Positions 1 to 12,300 of a DNA stretch of 44,987 nt are shown piece after piece. The number at the start of each line of letters is the position of its first letter. The first letter of the stretch is position 1. Below the pieces are notes generated by a model. The model was not told the DNA's origin, made no database searches, and saw only the letters and a list, made by a program, of their open reading frames with translations. A program made the translations under genes and the position numbers. The DNA is from Sperchopsis tessellata (taxonomy: Eukaryota > Arthropoda > Insecta > Coleoptera > Hydrophilidae): positions 1 to 44,987 of the forward strand of contig JAWQRN010000053.1 in NCBI GenBank assembly GCA_033557685.1, given 5' to 3'.

Positions 1-134
1 TTATCAACACTGATCAAACAGGTAAGTCAAGAATTCTTAAATAATAAATAAATAAAATAAATTATTCACCTCTTTGCTTAATTGGAAAAAATAATAATAT
101 AAAAATTGAGAAAAAGATAGAAAAAGAAAAAAAA

Positions 135-210
135 GTCTCCACACGGGGAGTCGAACCCACGATCATCGAATTAGTAGTTCGAGCTCTTACCGCTACTTGG
201 CAAACATGCT
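135..210 (-). repeat. tRNA-like sequence / SINE remnant
   Basis: On the minus strand: A-box-like TAGCGGTAAGAG, a 5-bp anticodon-like stem (TCGAA/TTCGA) with a 7-nt loop CTACTAA, B box GGTTCGACTCC, then a run of T at 134-127 that would terminate Pol III. The T stem is imperfect and no matching acceptor stem is seen at the 5' side, so it is not called a functional tRNA. Similar in type to, but not the same as, the SINE at 24590. Confidence 0.5.
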
Positions 211-1061
211 AAGGTAAATGGTTTGTATGGTGTGAGAGCCGCGTCAAAATTTTTATTTTCTAAACGCTTGGCCATCTGGAGTTCCCACTTCGGGTACTTT
301 CATTTCTAGCCAAACCCTGCATGTCCTATAAATTTGAGCGAAATCGGTGATGATGAGTAGGGAATGCCCCCTTGTAAGTATGATCAGTCCGACAGAGTTA
401 AGCCCGCTATGTCATTTAGAATTTTACCGACTTTTACGTTGTAAAACATTTGTTAGCCAAATAGATATTAAAAATGAAGGGTAAATTCCAGCACTATCCA
501 TATAATGGATTTGTGATTTTTAATACCTGCGTATCATACGATATATATCCAGATACCAGTTTTTAATGTCGGGAGAAGTCCGTTTGTTAATTTCAATAAA
601 AACAAAATTGTGCTTTGCGACTTTTGACATACACAGCCTTTTAAATGTCATATTTGCTATTGATACCAATTTAAATAGAAAATATATCTAGAATTGTCAC
701 CAATACGTCTAATAGATATATACATATAACTATATATAAATTTTCCCCCAATTTCTTATTAATTGCTGTATTTTCACATAATTTTTTCATAATTTTGGCA
801 AGAACCAAAAATGCAAATTATAATTGTTTAGCAAATAAATAGAACAGAGAAAATAACACGAAGAGACTATATATCATTCACACTCATTCAAGTATAATTT
901 ACAAATATTCACAATAAAAACATTTTTTTGTAAAAAAAACTATAACTCTAAGAAATATTTACAGCTTAGAATGGGTGATCGCCATCCTAAAAATACATCA
1001 CATTCTGAATGAAACTTTAAATACAACGTCCTTATTAAATAATACAAAATTCAACAGCGAA
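211..1061. other. 3' flank / probable 3' UTR of domino
   Basis: AT-rich sequence below the domino stop codon. A minus-strand AATAAA occurs at 257-252 and weaker ATTAAA-type signals near 519-524. No other gene or element recognised. The cleavage site cannot be fixed. Confidence 0.35.
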
Positions 1062-3326
1062 TCAATCCGATCCGACCGTTGTACTGGGCTTTATTTCAGT
1101 CTCATGATCTGCATCGTTACAGTTACTAGTTCTTTTTTGGGCTTCTTCACTAACGCTTAGCACTAGCTGTTTATCACCTATAATATCTTCACCTATTTTA
1201 AATTCAGTTTGTTCGTCGCTATTTTTACTATTTGTCAACCCCCCCTCATCACCCTCATCTAAAGCTTTGCTTATTAATGAATCGTTAGGAACTGCCAAAG
1301 ATTCTTTATTGGTTGGTGACTTCAACACCCAACTATCTAAGGTATTAGTAGATGGGCTATTACTATTTATGTTTCTATGGTTCTTTAAAGGTAGTTTTCG
1401 CTTAGTTTTTCTTATGAAAGACGGAGACTTTAATGATAACTGTTTGCATGTTTCCGATTTCAGATCTCTTTTGTTTTCTATAATATTATTTACATCTATG
1501 GTGTGCTGTGTGATTTTCTCATCTAAAGTCACTATTTCCTTTAATTCTGATGATTCTTTATCACATAACGTTGGTGCATTTTCTTCATTATTTATACTAT
1601 CAACTGCCGGATTGCTTGCATTTAATTCATGAACTAATCTGTTTTCAACTAATTTCTCTTCTGTTTTACCACTGCTATCTATTGTTTTATTTTCTGTTGT
1701 TTCAGAATCTTCACCTCTAATCTCAGATTTTTCTTCTTTAATTTCTGAAATTTCTTCTTCTTTAATTTCTGATATTTCATCTTTTTTAATTTCGGATGCT
1801 TCATCTTTTTTAATTTCTAATGTTTCATCATTTACTATTTCCGACTTTTCATCTTCATTAACACCTAATGTTTCTTCCTCATTAATATCTGATGTTTCTT
1901 CCTCGTTAATCTCAGATGTTTCTTCTTCATTAATCTCTGATGGTTCCTTCTCATTAATATCTGAAGTTTCTTCATCGTTAATATCTGATATTTCTTCTTG
2001 CTTTATCTCTTTACCAATCATGTCAATTGTTTCACTTTCATTTTTGTTCGAGATATACTTTTCTATTTCTCCGCTTGTAATAATATCTGTCACAACAACT
2101 TTACACACTTTATCCTTAATATCTTCTACAGATAAAGTATCATTTGATATTAAATCAGAATCATTCATAGTAGATTCATTAGTTGTATCATTTCTTAAAT
2201 GCGTTTCAATCTCATCTGCTTCTTCGTTACTTTCATTTTCAGTACAGTTAGTAAGTCTTATAGTTATAAGGGGCTCATCCTCCGGATCACTATTTACACT
2301 ATTAGTTCCTATACAATTTTGTTTCAATGATAAATTTTTCCGCCTCCTCACCTTTTTCAAAACAGGTTTTTCTTCATCTTGAGCAACGTCAGATGATTCA
2401 CTAGCCTTAGCTCTTGTGCGTCTATTCGTCCTCTTAATCCTATTCTCTTTCTCATGCTTATCATCTTCTTCATCATCCTCTAAACTATCATCACTATCTT
2501 CTTGGTCTTTCTCACAATCTTTACTTTTATTGTTATGTCTATCTTTCTTTGAGGACGTTAAGTAGGGCGAGCTTTTAACAGGCTTAACACCGGGTAAAAT
2601 CGGACTAACATCTAAAGTCCACAAATTGATAGCTACCGTCCCCCTAGATCTCGTCCTGGGAGAATTATGATCAACATGATTCGAAACAGGCGTCTTTTGC
2701 ACCAACGGCTGAGAATCATCCGAGCTATCAAAATCAGAATCATCCTCACTTTCCCCGACTTCTTCGCTTGATTTCTCGCTTACAGTCAAACTACAAGTGT
2801 TGCTATTCCCATCACCACTCTCTAAAGACATCTGGCTACTTTCATTTATATCCTCTATCGATCCATCAATCGAACTAATCTTCCCGCTAGAACTTTTCGT
2901 CCTATTCCTCGTCAGCCTATGAGGATTCGATATCATCTTTCTACCTCTCATTCGACTGTTACCTCTATCCAAAGATTTTGTAATTTTACCTCCTTCTGTG
3001 CTCCTATCTTTAGTAGTTCGTTTTATCACCCTACCACCTCTACCCCGATTCATCATATGCAAAGACCCATCCCCTCGCTGTACTTTTTTAAATTTAGATC
3101 TAACCTGATTTGTTGCATCCTCCCGGGAGAAGGTTAACAGATCGTTGTCCTCTTCAAGCTCGCGGGCTCTACGCTCTTCCTCCTCTTTCATAGCTGCTAA
3201 ACGGTTCTGCTCCCATTCACGTTTCTGCTTCTCAATTTCCCTCTCCGCTGCAGCCAGTTGTTCCGCTGACCAAGCAGCTTCCGTTTCTTCAATAAAACGC
3301 ATTGCGTACCGCTCAATCGGTGTTAA
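1062..3326 (-). CDS. dom: domino terminal coding exon: acidic, repetitive C-terminus
   Basis: 2265-nt exon with acceptor CAG just above 3326 and stop at 1062-1064. It opens with the conserved LTPIERYAMRFIEETEAAWS and a charged coiled-coil-like stretch (AAERE..KQKREWEQNR), then DNDLLTFSREDATNQVR. The rest is low complexity: an RGRG patch, long Ser/Asp/Glu tracts, basic NLS-like clusters (NRRTRAKAS, KKVRRRKNLS) and a degenerate repeat of about 9 aa (EINEEETS type) coded between about 1700 and 2010. No SANT domain or polyQ region is present. The plus-strand frames over this exon are shadows. Confidence 0.9.
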   Translation of the reverse strand, partial: LTPIERYAMRFIEETEAAWSAEQLAAAEREIEKQKREWEQNRLAAMKEEEERRARELEEDNDLLTFSREDATNQVRSKFKKVQRGDGSLHMMNRGRGGRVIKRTTKDRSTEGGKITKSLDRGNSRMRGRKMISNPHRLTRNRTKSSSGKISSIDGSIEDINESSQMSLESGDGNSNTCSLTVSEKSSEEVGESEDDSDFDSSDDSQPLVQKTPVSNHVDHNSPRTRSRGTVAINLWTLDVSPILPGVKPVKSSPYLTSSKKDRHNNKSKDCEKDQEDSDDSLEDDEEDDKHEKENRIKRTNRRTRAKASESSDVAQDEEKPVLKKVRRRKNLSLKQNCIGTNSVNSDPEDEPLITIRLTNCTENESNEEADEIETHLRNDTTNESTMNDSDLISNDTLSVEDIKDKVCKVVVTDIITSGEIEKYISNKNESETIDMIGKEIKQEEISDINDEETSDINEKEPSEINEEETSEINEEETSDINEEETLGVNEDEKSEIVNDETLEIKKDEASEIKKDEISEIKEEEISEIKEEKSEIRGEDSETTENKTIDSSGKTEEKLVENRLVHELNASNPAVDSINNEENAPTLCDKESSELKEIVTLDEKITQHTIDVNNIIENKRDLKSETCKQLSLKSPSFIRKTKRKLPLKNHRNINSNSPSTNTLDSWVLKSPTNKESLAVPNDSLISKALDEGDEGGLTNSKNSDEQTEFKIGEDIIGDKQLVLSVSEEAQKRTSNCNDADHETEIKPSTTVGSD

Positions 3327-6300
3327 CTGAAAAGAATTAATAGCAAATTAACATCTGGTTTACTATGCAATTATGAACTATTACAAAATACGATTAAACT
3401 AATAGCAATCATGCAACTATGTTTAAAAATTAATTTCTCTTAAGTTAAATTGATTGAATATTGCCGACAATATAGATAATATTCAAAACAATCTTAAAAT
3501 TCAAATATGGAAATGTAAGTAAGGTTCTAGATAGATTACAAAATCACATTGTAAACTTGCTGGCCATTGCTTGAATTCTTTAGCATTGCTGCAAAAGTTT
3601 TACAGCCACTGAAAAAGGCTGCTAACTGATCGACAATGCATTTCAGGTTAATAAACCCAAAAAGTATATTACATATCCTTCAAGAAAAAATCCCGAATTA
3701 GATCTTAAATAATAAAACTTATGATGTATTTTTCCACCTATTTGCCCTATTAAAAGCAAGATAAGATATGTATTAAAGACAAAAAAGAGAAGTCAATGTG
3801 TAGTCACATAAATGTGGTTAAGATATATTTTGTCAAAATTGTAATGGTTATGTTGTCATCATATCGGTAAGCTTATAAGTTTTGGTTTCTCTAGAAAAAA
3901 CTGGTATTGTTTCATCATATGGAATTCATTTTATAACAAGCATAAGCTACTCCTTGAAAACACCCAAAAAACCCAGTAGCACCTCCAGCTACATAAATTT
4001 CACATAAACCCAAAACAAGAATTTCCTAACAATTTCTTCTTAACATGTTTCAAATGTCCTCACTGAATAACCATCGCAAGTTCATAGATACTTGTAGAAA
4101 CTAATTTAGTGGATGATCCCATATCCGTCTCAACAATTAATTTTCCACATTCCGAACACCTCCACACAACATTACAATGTATCTTATTTGCCTCATACTC
4201 AAACCAATCTACTCGTAAATTCACCTGTCTACAGGATGTGTACAACCTTTCAAAACATTAAAGAAATCATGTGACCTCTTCCTTCTTTCCTTAACTCCAT
4301 TTTTAACATCAATGAAAAATAAATTCTAGTACTAATAGAACCAATCTCAATAAAATCATTTGTAATTACCTTATTTATGTATATAGAATTAAGTCAAATA
4401 CTGTAATATACTACGTAGATTGTGTAAGTGGCTACTGCAAAAATGAACTTCGGTCTGTAAGTAGTTGAATTATGTGTGCAAACATTACTTCAATATCTTC
4501 ATTTTAACACAGAAATGACCTTCACAGTCTCCCCCTTATTGGACAATGTATTGATGCAATAAAGGGGAAACTATGATTATTTTACTGTAATAGTGCACTT
4601 TATTCTTGTAACCCGATCTGTTACATAAACTTAAAAGATACTTCAATGATCCTGCTGAGAAACTTTAAAACTGAAATAATTGTTTTCCAGAAACAAATTA
4701 TTTCAAAGTTTTCTTACAGATAAATATTCAAATACCAATGATAATGTTGTGACATACCTGTTCAATAAGATTTTTAACTTCTTGCTCGGCTTTGCTGACT
4801 TCTGGTTCTTTTTCTTTCTCCTGGTCATCAAGTGGAATGTTTTCATCGAACTCAGCAAGATCAGCAACAGCTTCGGCCTTGGCTGTTCGTGCTGCCAAAA
4901 CGTCCTGGTCATCTTCACAGGCAGCAAGAGCATTCTCAAGGGCACCCATTGCAACTTTGTCTTCACTACTTTGTGGGGATGTTTCAGCCAATTTTTCTCT
5001 TTCTTTACTTATTTCTATTACTTCGGACATTCTCGTAGCTGCACTTTCTTCATTTGCATCAATGTTAAATAGATCTTGAATGGTAGACTAGAGAAATAAA
5101 AAAAAAATAAGACAAAATAATTTTTGCTACATAATTTTTTTTTTTTAAAAACTAGTATTAGTAGAAAATATATATCGAGTTGGTCAAAAAGTAATTACGT
5201 ATTTTATAATAGATGGATATACATGTCATGAAATGCAACTAACTTCATTCTAAACCACAAATTCATTACGTAATTTGACAGTTAACAGTACAAGCTTGTT
5301 TTAGAAAAAGAAAATGTACTATTTCAAAATGAAAAATGAAAACAAACAGCTTCATCATATTTTTCTGTATTCCTGAAAAACAATAACGCTATGAAAGCTC
5401 ATAAAAACTTCTGTGATGTGTATAGTGAAGATGCCTAAAATCTACAGCAGTATTAGAATGGTTTGTTAAATTTCGGCCCGGAGATTTTGCTGTTTTAAGG
5501 TGCACCACACTCTCGAAGAGTAATGAAGTTACTGATGACAAAATAAAGGCATTAATCGAATCCAATTAACATCTTTACATACTAAAATCGAGCGTTTAAA
5601 ACCATTTAAAACTTGGATATGTTAGTAAGCTCGATATTTGAGTACCAAATGAGCTCAAAGAAATTAGTCTCAATAAGCGAGCTAACATATGTGATTCTTT
5701 CTTGACGTGACGTGAAGAAAACGATCTATTTTTGAAACATATGATAGCTAGCGATGAAAACTGGATAGTCTACAACAACGTTGAACAAAAAAAGATCGTG
5801 GAGCAAGTGTGATGTACCTGTTCCAAGCACTTCAAAAGTAGATATTCACCAAAGGAAGGTGTGCTGTCAGTTTGGTGGAATTTTCAAGGTATTGCGTATT
5901 TTGAGCTGCTTTCAAGGAATCAATCCATTCATTTAGATGTGTACCATCGTCAACTGGATAAATTAAATGACACCATCAAGCAGAAGCATCTAGAAGTAAT
6001 GAGTCGAAAAAGTGTTTCACCATGATAAAAATAGACCACATACAAGTTTGGTCACTCGTCAAAAATTATTCCAGTTTGAATAGGATGTGTTACCACATCC
6101 ACCAGACCTGATACCTTCAGACTACCATTTGTTTTGTTTTTTGCAAAATGCCTTGAATGGTAAAACCTTCACCGCAGGTGAGGATATCAAATCGTTTTTG
6201 GAACTGTTTTTTGCCGAAAAAGATACGAACTTTTTTTTTGAGCCTGGATTCATACTTTCCTGAAAAATGGCAAAAGATAATGGAACAAAATGGACATTGT

Positions 6301-9300
6301 ATTTATTGCTTAATAAAGTTTTTGTTCCCCGTGAGAAATTCGACTTTCATACACATACTTTTTGGCCAACCCATTAGCATAGAAACTTACACTCTTGAAG
6401 TAAGCAGTAGTGAAGTTTCCTCCTTCAATTGCTAAATCTCCCAAAAGACGCTTCTGGTTGGCTTTCTTGAGAATATTTTCCTCGATAGTTTTCTCACTTA
6501 CAAGCCTAAAAATCAAAGACATTAAATTCGAAACCAAATAATGTTTAAAGCAAAAGTTAATATAATTTTTGATTTTGAATTATTACATCGTCATATAGAA
6601 AATCGTTAGTGAACTATTTCCAAAACTAAACTAAATGTACAATATTTTATATAAAATATCTTATAGATTTTCTTAATTTGTTTGTTAGCAAGGTTCTAGA
6701 TAGAGTACAAAAAACAACATTGTAAACTTGCTGGCCGTTGCTTTGATAATCTAGCACTGCTGCAAGAGTCTCACAGCTATGGAAAAAAACCGCTAACTGA
6801 TCGACAGTGCGTAACTTTTAAAATAATATTCATACATATTTAAAATTTATCAAGCTACAAAGGAAGTTAAAAAATACTAAAATTTTTTTAATAATTTTTG
6901 AAAGCAAAATATTGTTCTGTATAATCTTACCTATAAATGTGAACGTCTCTGGTTTGTCCTATACGATGGCATCGGTCCTGGGCTTGGGCATCCATTGTTG
7001 GATTCCAATCGGAATCATAAAATATCACAGTATCAGCACCAGTCAAATTTACACCAACACCACCGGAACGAGTTGATAAAATGAACGCAAATATTCGTGT
7101 ATCTCCATTAAACCTTTCCATAAGAATCTAAAAAGAAAAAACAATTTCAGATTTATTCGAAAAATCACCGCATTGTTTGAAAGATCATTTTCTGGTAAAT
7201 CAACATCAAAATCTAGGCTTTTTAAGGCGAGATAGAGTACTTTAATATGTTATTTATATGTTAAATTGTTTTTAAGAATGTTCAACATTTTTAAATCGCA
7301 AAACTAAAATAATTACCGTGAGGAACTAAAATGCCATTGCACACATCTACAAATTTCACAATATGCAATTAAGGCTATTAGTGAAATAACCAATGGTTTG
7401 AGAAAACCAGAACTTTTTTAATATCGGGCTATAACTGTAAGCAAGGTTCTAGGTAGCTCACAAAATCACATTGTAAACTTGCTGGCCATAGCTTGGATGA
7501 TATAGCACTGCTGCAAAAGTCTCACAGCTATAGAAAAAAACTGCTAACTGATCTACAGTGCATTTTAAAGTCAATTGAATTGATAAAATACGTAAACTAA
7601 TATTATACTAAGACAAATATATTAAAATGAAATATAAATAGGAAAAAATATTTTGTTTTAAATAAAAAAAATTCAACAAAAAATAAAAATTAGCTGTACA
7701 CATACCTGTCGATTATCAACTTTTGTGGTACCGTCTAACCTCAGATAAATATGACCATGGAAATTGAGAAAGGCTTCTAAAACATCCAACATCTTCGTCA
7801 TTTGTGTAAAAATAAGTACCCTGTGTCCTCCGGTTTTCAATTTTCTTAGTAGCCTATCTAAAGTTTGCAGTTTTCCACAATCGTACTGAATAAGCCTTGG
7901 ATGCGGGAACTGCGTTACCATAGCCGATATGATTGGATGCAGAGGTGTCGTTGGTTTAGACAAATGTTGCATCAAAATCGCTTGCTCTTGTTTGCGGCCC
8001 CAATATATGCTTGGTGGAGGGTTCCAAACTTGTAACTCTGGTTCTGGGGCATGAACTTCAGGTACATATACGATAAATCTGTAAAAAAATATATTCATAA
8101 TTATTTCAAAAATTCTCTATAACTCTAAACTTTAATCACTATATTTAAACTAAAGGAGCACCCCAGGGGTCGTAATTGTTTAATTTATTAATCAATAGGA
8201 AATATAGTTCCAAGAGATTAAAATCATGTAGTTAGGATGTTCCAAAAAGCAGGTTTTAAGTCGACAAACACATCTGGCTTAACAACATGAAATATTCTAT
8301 TATACTAGTTTTAAGCTACATAAAAAATATATACCTATTGAAGATTTCTGAAAGATCTTCTATCCGCTGTTCGGGATTCCGTACCAGTTCTCGAAGACAT
8401 TCCGTTGCGCTCTCTACATTTCTCTTATGTAGCAAGTCCACACAATGCCTGTACCCACTATTCCAGCAAGTATTCTTCAGAACAGAATCAATTCTTACGG
8501 TTTCTCGGAAATCTTCTCCGTACATAGGAACAGCACTGCACCTGCGTTGATTCACTCTTGAGATTAAATCTCGTTTGTTTTTCTCGTAGTCCAGTATTAT
8601 CTGATAAACATCTTCCTATTTGAAAAGAAAAAAAAAAGGAATCATTTACAATATTGTTGGGGCAACTTCTAAGATTAAAAAAAGAGTAGTTAAATTACTT
8701 ACATCGTCATATTTGTTAGTATCGTTGTTAGTCACAGCTTGTCCGTTATTCTCCCACCGAACGTCTAATCCTTTCGGACCAGGTTGATTCGCATACAATT
8801 TATCTAAAAATTTGGATCCTACCGTTTTCACCATGAGAGAGTTTTCGTCACAGTTAACCTCAGACGAAGTCGTACTCTGAAATATTTTAAAAAATTGTAA
8901 ATAATAATGAAACTTGATGAAAACAGAAATATGATAATAAAAATGTTTAGTCATTTAGAAACCCTTTGGAAATTTCAGTTATAAGCAACGCGCAACTTGT
9001 TATGACAGCTTGCTAAGACAGGCAACACAGTACAAAATTTAATTTTTCAAAAAAAAATTTGATTAAAGTACTGTATGAATTCTTTTAAATTTTGTTTGCA
9101 AGGTTCTAGATAGTTTACAAAATAGCATTGCAAACTTGCTGGCCGTTGCTTTATGATATAGCATTGTTGCAAAAGTTGTACAATTATTTAAAAAATCTGC
9201 AAACTAATCGGCAATGCATAATTTACTAAGATGTACTAGGATACAAAAATTTTCTTTTTACATTTTTCACAAAATTTTTCCCAGAGAAAGTTAAACATTA

Positions 9301-12300
9301 CTTGTAATGAATTCACAAACAGTACAGTTTGTTTATGATCATTAAGATATAGCTGCATTAGATTAATTATCAACAGATCGAAGATAACATTTAGATCAAA
9401 TAATGGCATGAAACATGTCCCTTTTCATTATACAGAATTTCGTAATTTTCGTACAGATTTTTCGGTTGAATCATAAGATTTATTAAATTGTTGTAAGCAC
9501 ACATAAACATAAGAACAGTCGATTTACAAGATCTTTTTAGCAAAATCCACAAAAGCATAAGACTTCCACGGTTATAATCTGTATGAATGTTGTCTCCGGG
9601 TGGGAACCGTGTAGAGGCTCTCACAAGTGCCGACGTTTCGTTCACTATTGCAAGGGACAGTTTCATGGCAAGTGAATTCATTCGTTAAACATCGCCTTGA
9701 AAATGTTCCTTGCAACAGTAGACGAAACATCGGCACTTGTCAGAACCTCTACACGGTTTCCACCCGGAAACAACATTCATACACTAGAAAATAAACGAAT
9801 GACATATTATTAACTACAAATTTTAAAAACTTTTTCGAAGTACTCGTCTTATGAACAGATTTCACCCTCAAGTAGTATATTCTTAACTCTTATTTTAAAA
9901 TTGTTGGACTCCAGTTGTTTAAGATTGGCTAGCAGTGCGCTGTAAAGATTCATCTAAGTGTAATCAAAGGTGTTCTGTGATTTTGTAGTAGGGAATAGGT
10001 ATTGTATGTATATGTGTCTGCATGCCTTTGTAAAGTATCCTCTTTGAAATGCGCATACTCCAAACAGGTAACCATAAAGCAACCTGGCTGTTTAGATAAC
10101 TTGTATCGTATTTAATCATAATTATCATAACTACGATACAATGTTTCTAATAAAAATGTAAACAGTTCGTAAAACGGTGCTGAGCTGATAGAAAAAGTTG
10201 TTAAAATAATCAGCATTTTAGTTACATTCCAGAAAGAATTCTCAAAATATAATTACAATCACCACCAATCCACTGGCAAAGTTAAAATTGTTAACCTTTT
10301 GAAGCGGGTCCTGCAACTTTCTTTGTATCTTAGACTTGCTAAAATTCTAATGGCGTCCTTTTGTAACTTAAAGATATACTCCATGATGCTTGATAATCTT
10401 TGTTTTATTAAGCCAATCATCCTCAAACTGTGGAAGTAAGCAAAATACACATTTCTTGCTTCATAAAAAAGTAGGTTTTTAATTACCATATGTTCTGTTC
10501 TGGTTAGTGTTTCTGACGGTTTAACTCCCAGGAAACTCGTTTGGTTTGTTGTTTCTTTTGGTGTAAAAGATGAGAATATTTTATCTCAGTTAAGCTGTAA
10601 CTTTGCATTAAATCAGTTTTTTGCTTCCTCAAAGACCATATTTGTTGTTTGTTTCGGCTCTTGTAAGTTGTTATGACGGAAGTGTCTTCTGCGAATAAGC
10701 ACATTGACATAGATTAAAATATGAAAACGCTCCAGGACTGACCCCTGTGACACCCCCCTCTGTACCTCTTTCCATCCTGATGATGAACCATTCCAATGTA
10801 CTTGTTGCCATCAGTGTTGTACTTAAAATATCACTAGTTTCTTCGTAAGGCTTCTAAATCCATATTTATTCAGCTTCTGGCTTACTGAATAAAACACCTT
10901 ACTTAAATAACAAAAGGTGACTTGTGTATACTGTTGTTGATCAAAGCCCTTTACAACTTCCTGAAATACACTTAGTAAGGCAGATATTGTGGATTTTTGG
11001 CTATCCAGGCTAGTAATCTGTCGTCCATGAAGTGTTTATAAATTTGTTCTTTTCCAGCACCTCAAAAACTTTTGACACTTCAATGATTGTATAGATGTAA
11101 CCTATTGGTTCTTAATTTTTTCTAACTTTTTTGTTTTCGTATGTTAGCAATTAACGGTTTTTTTTTGGAAAAGGAATGATTACATATATGAATTCATTCA
11201 CATTTCAGAAGTAAATTCTTTAAAATTTCAATTGTTGTTCATCACTTCTTGCGCCCCATTGTCTCCAAAGTGCAAGTCCACTGTATCTGCTTCGTAAACC
11301 TACAGAAACTTATAGACAAATCTATTGTTTATACATTTTCCTTCGATTCTTGATGGTTGATTGAAGATAATTAGAAAGCCATGCAAAGACATCGTTAAAA
11401 ATTTCCAAATACATATTTTTTCTGTTTGTTTTATGTGATTTAATGTTTCTTATCTCGATTTAGGGGATGATATACTTCTATGATGACGGACTTTAATTTA
11501 TAATTACTGGGCAATTTCAATGCATTTTTCTTCATTATAAGTAAGAAGATCTAACATTTCAGTGTAAAAAAACTTTTTTGTAAGAATTAAGATGCGACCA
11601 TGAGTAAACAATGTTCCGCAGCAATAGGCGGACACATTGTACAGCTATCTCCAGCAATGTAAAACAAAATAGAAACAAATGTATGACCAAAGTAGGTTCA
11701 CATTTTTGGTAGTTATTATTTGATTTTAATGAAATACAATTACACTTACCATAGTGGTTGTAGGCGTCGTGGGTACAGATGTCAACTGTACCTTAACGAC
11801 AGCTTTGGCTATGGAATGGGCAGTGTTTGTAGTGGGCGCTACATTTGGCTTGGACAAAAGTGTCAGCCTTTGTCCACCTGCAGTCATAACTGGAAAAAAA
11901 AAGTAAATATAAAATTATAACAAATGTACATACCTGACAAAAAACAAATATTTGGAAAATTGGTTAAGGTTTATTTCAATTATAAATGATAATAAATGTT
12001 TTAACTTTACAATTTGACAGGTAATTATTTTAGACACTTTTGATAATCTTCTGTTAAGGCAGCCTTTCCCAAATTATGGTCCACCACTAAACACATCATA
12101 GTAGGAGCTCACATATGGGGAATTTAATTATTTTCTATTTTTTACAAGTCATATAATATTGTTAACATTATAATAAATCCTTGGTTAAATGGACCTCGGT
12201 GTAACGGACTTCGAATTTAACAGATTGTTAAAAAAAACAAAAACCATTCATACTGCTTTAGAAATTTCTTCGCCATTGATTGCCTCCGTGAAAACTTTAT

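Noticed and set aside
135..210. Functional tRNA (anticodon-like ACT loop)
   Set aside because: The acceptor stem does not pair and the T stem has mismatches; recorded as a tRNA-like remnant.
1267..2382. Plus-strand open frames over the terminal domino exon
   Set aside because: Ser/Leu/Phe-rich translations are the complement of acidic repeats, not genes.
4680..5072. Plus-strand open frames over domino exon 4758-5087
   Set aside because: Antisense shadows of a coding exon; the minus frame is bounded by proper splice sites and joins in phase.
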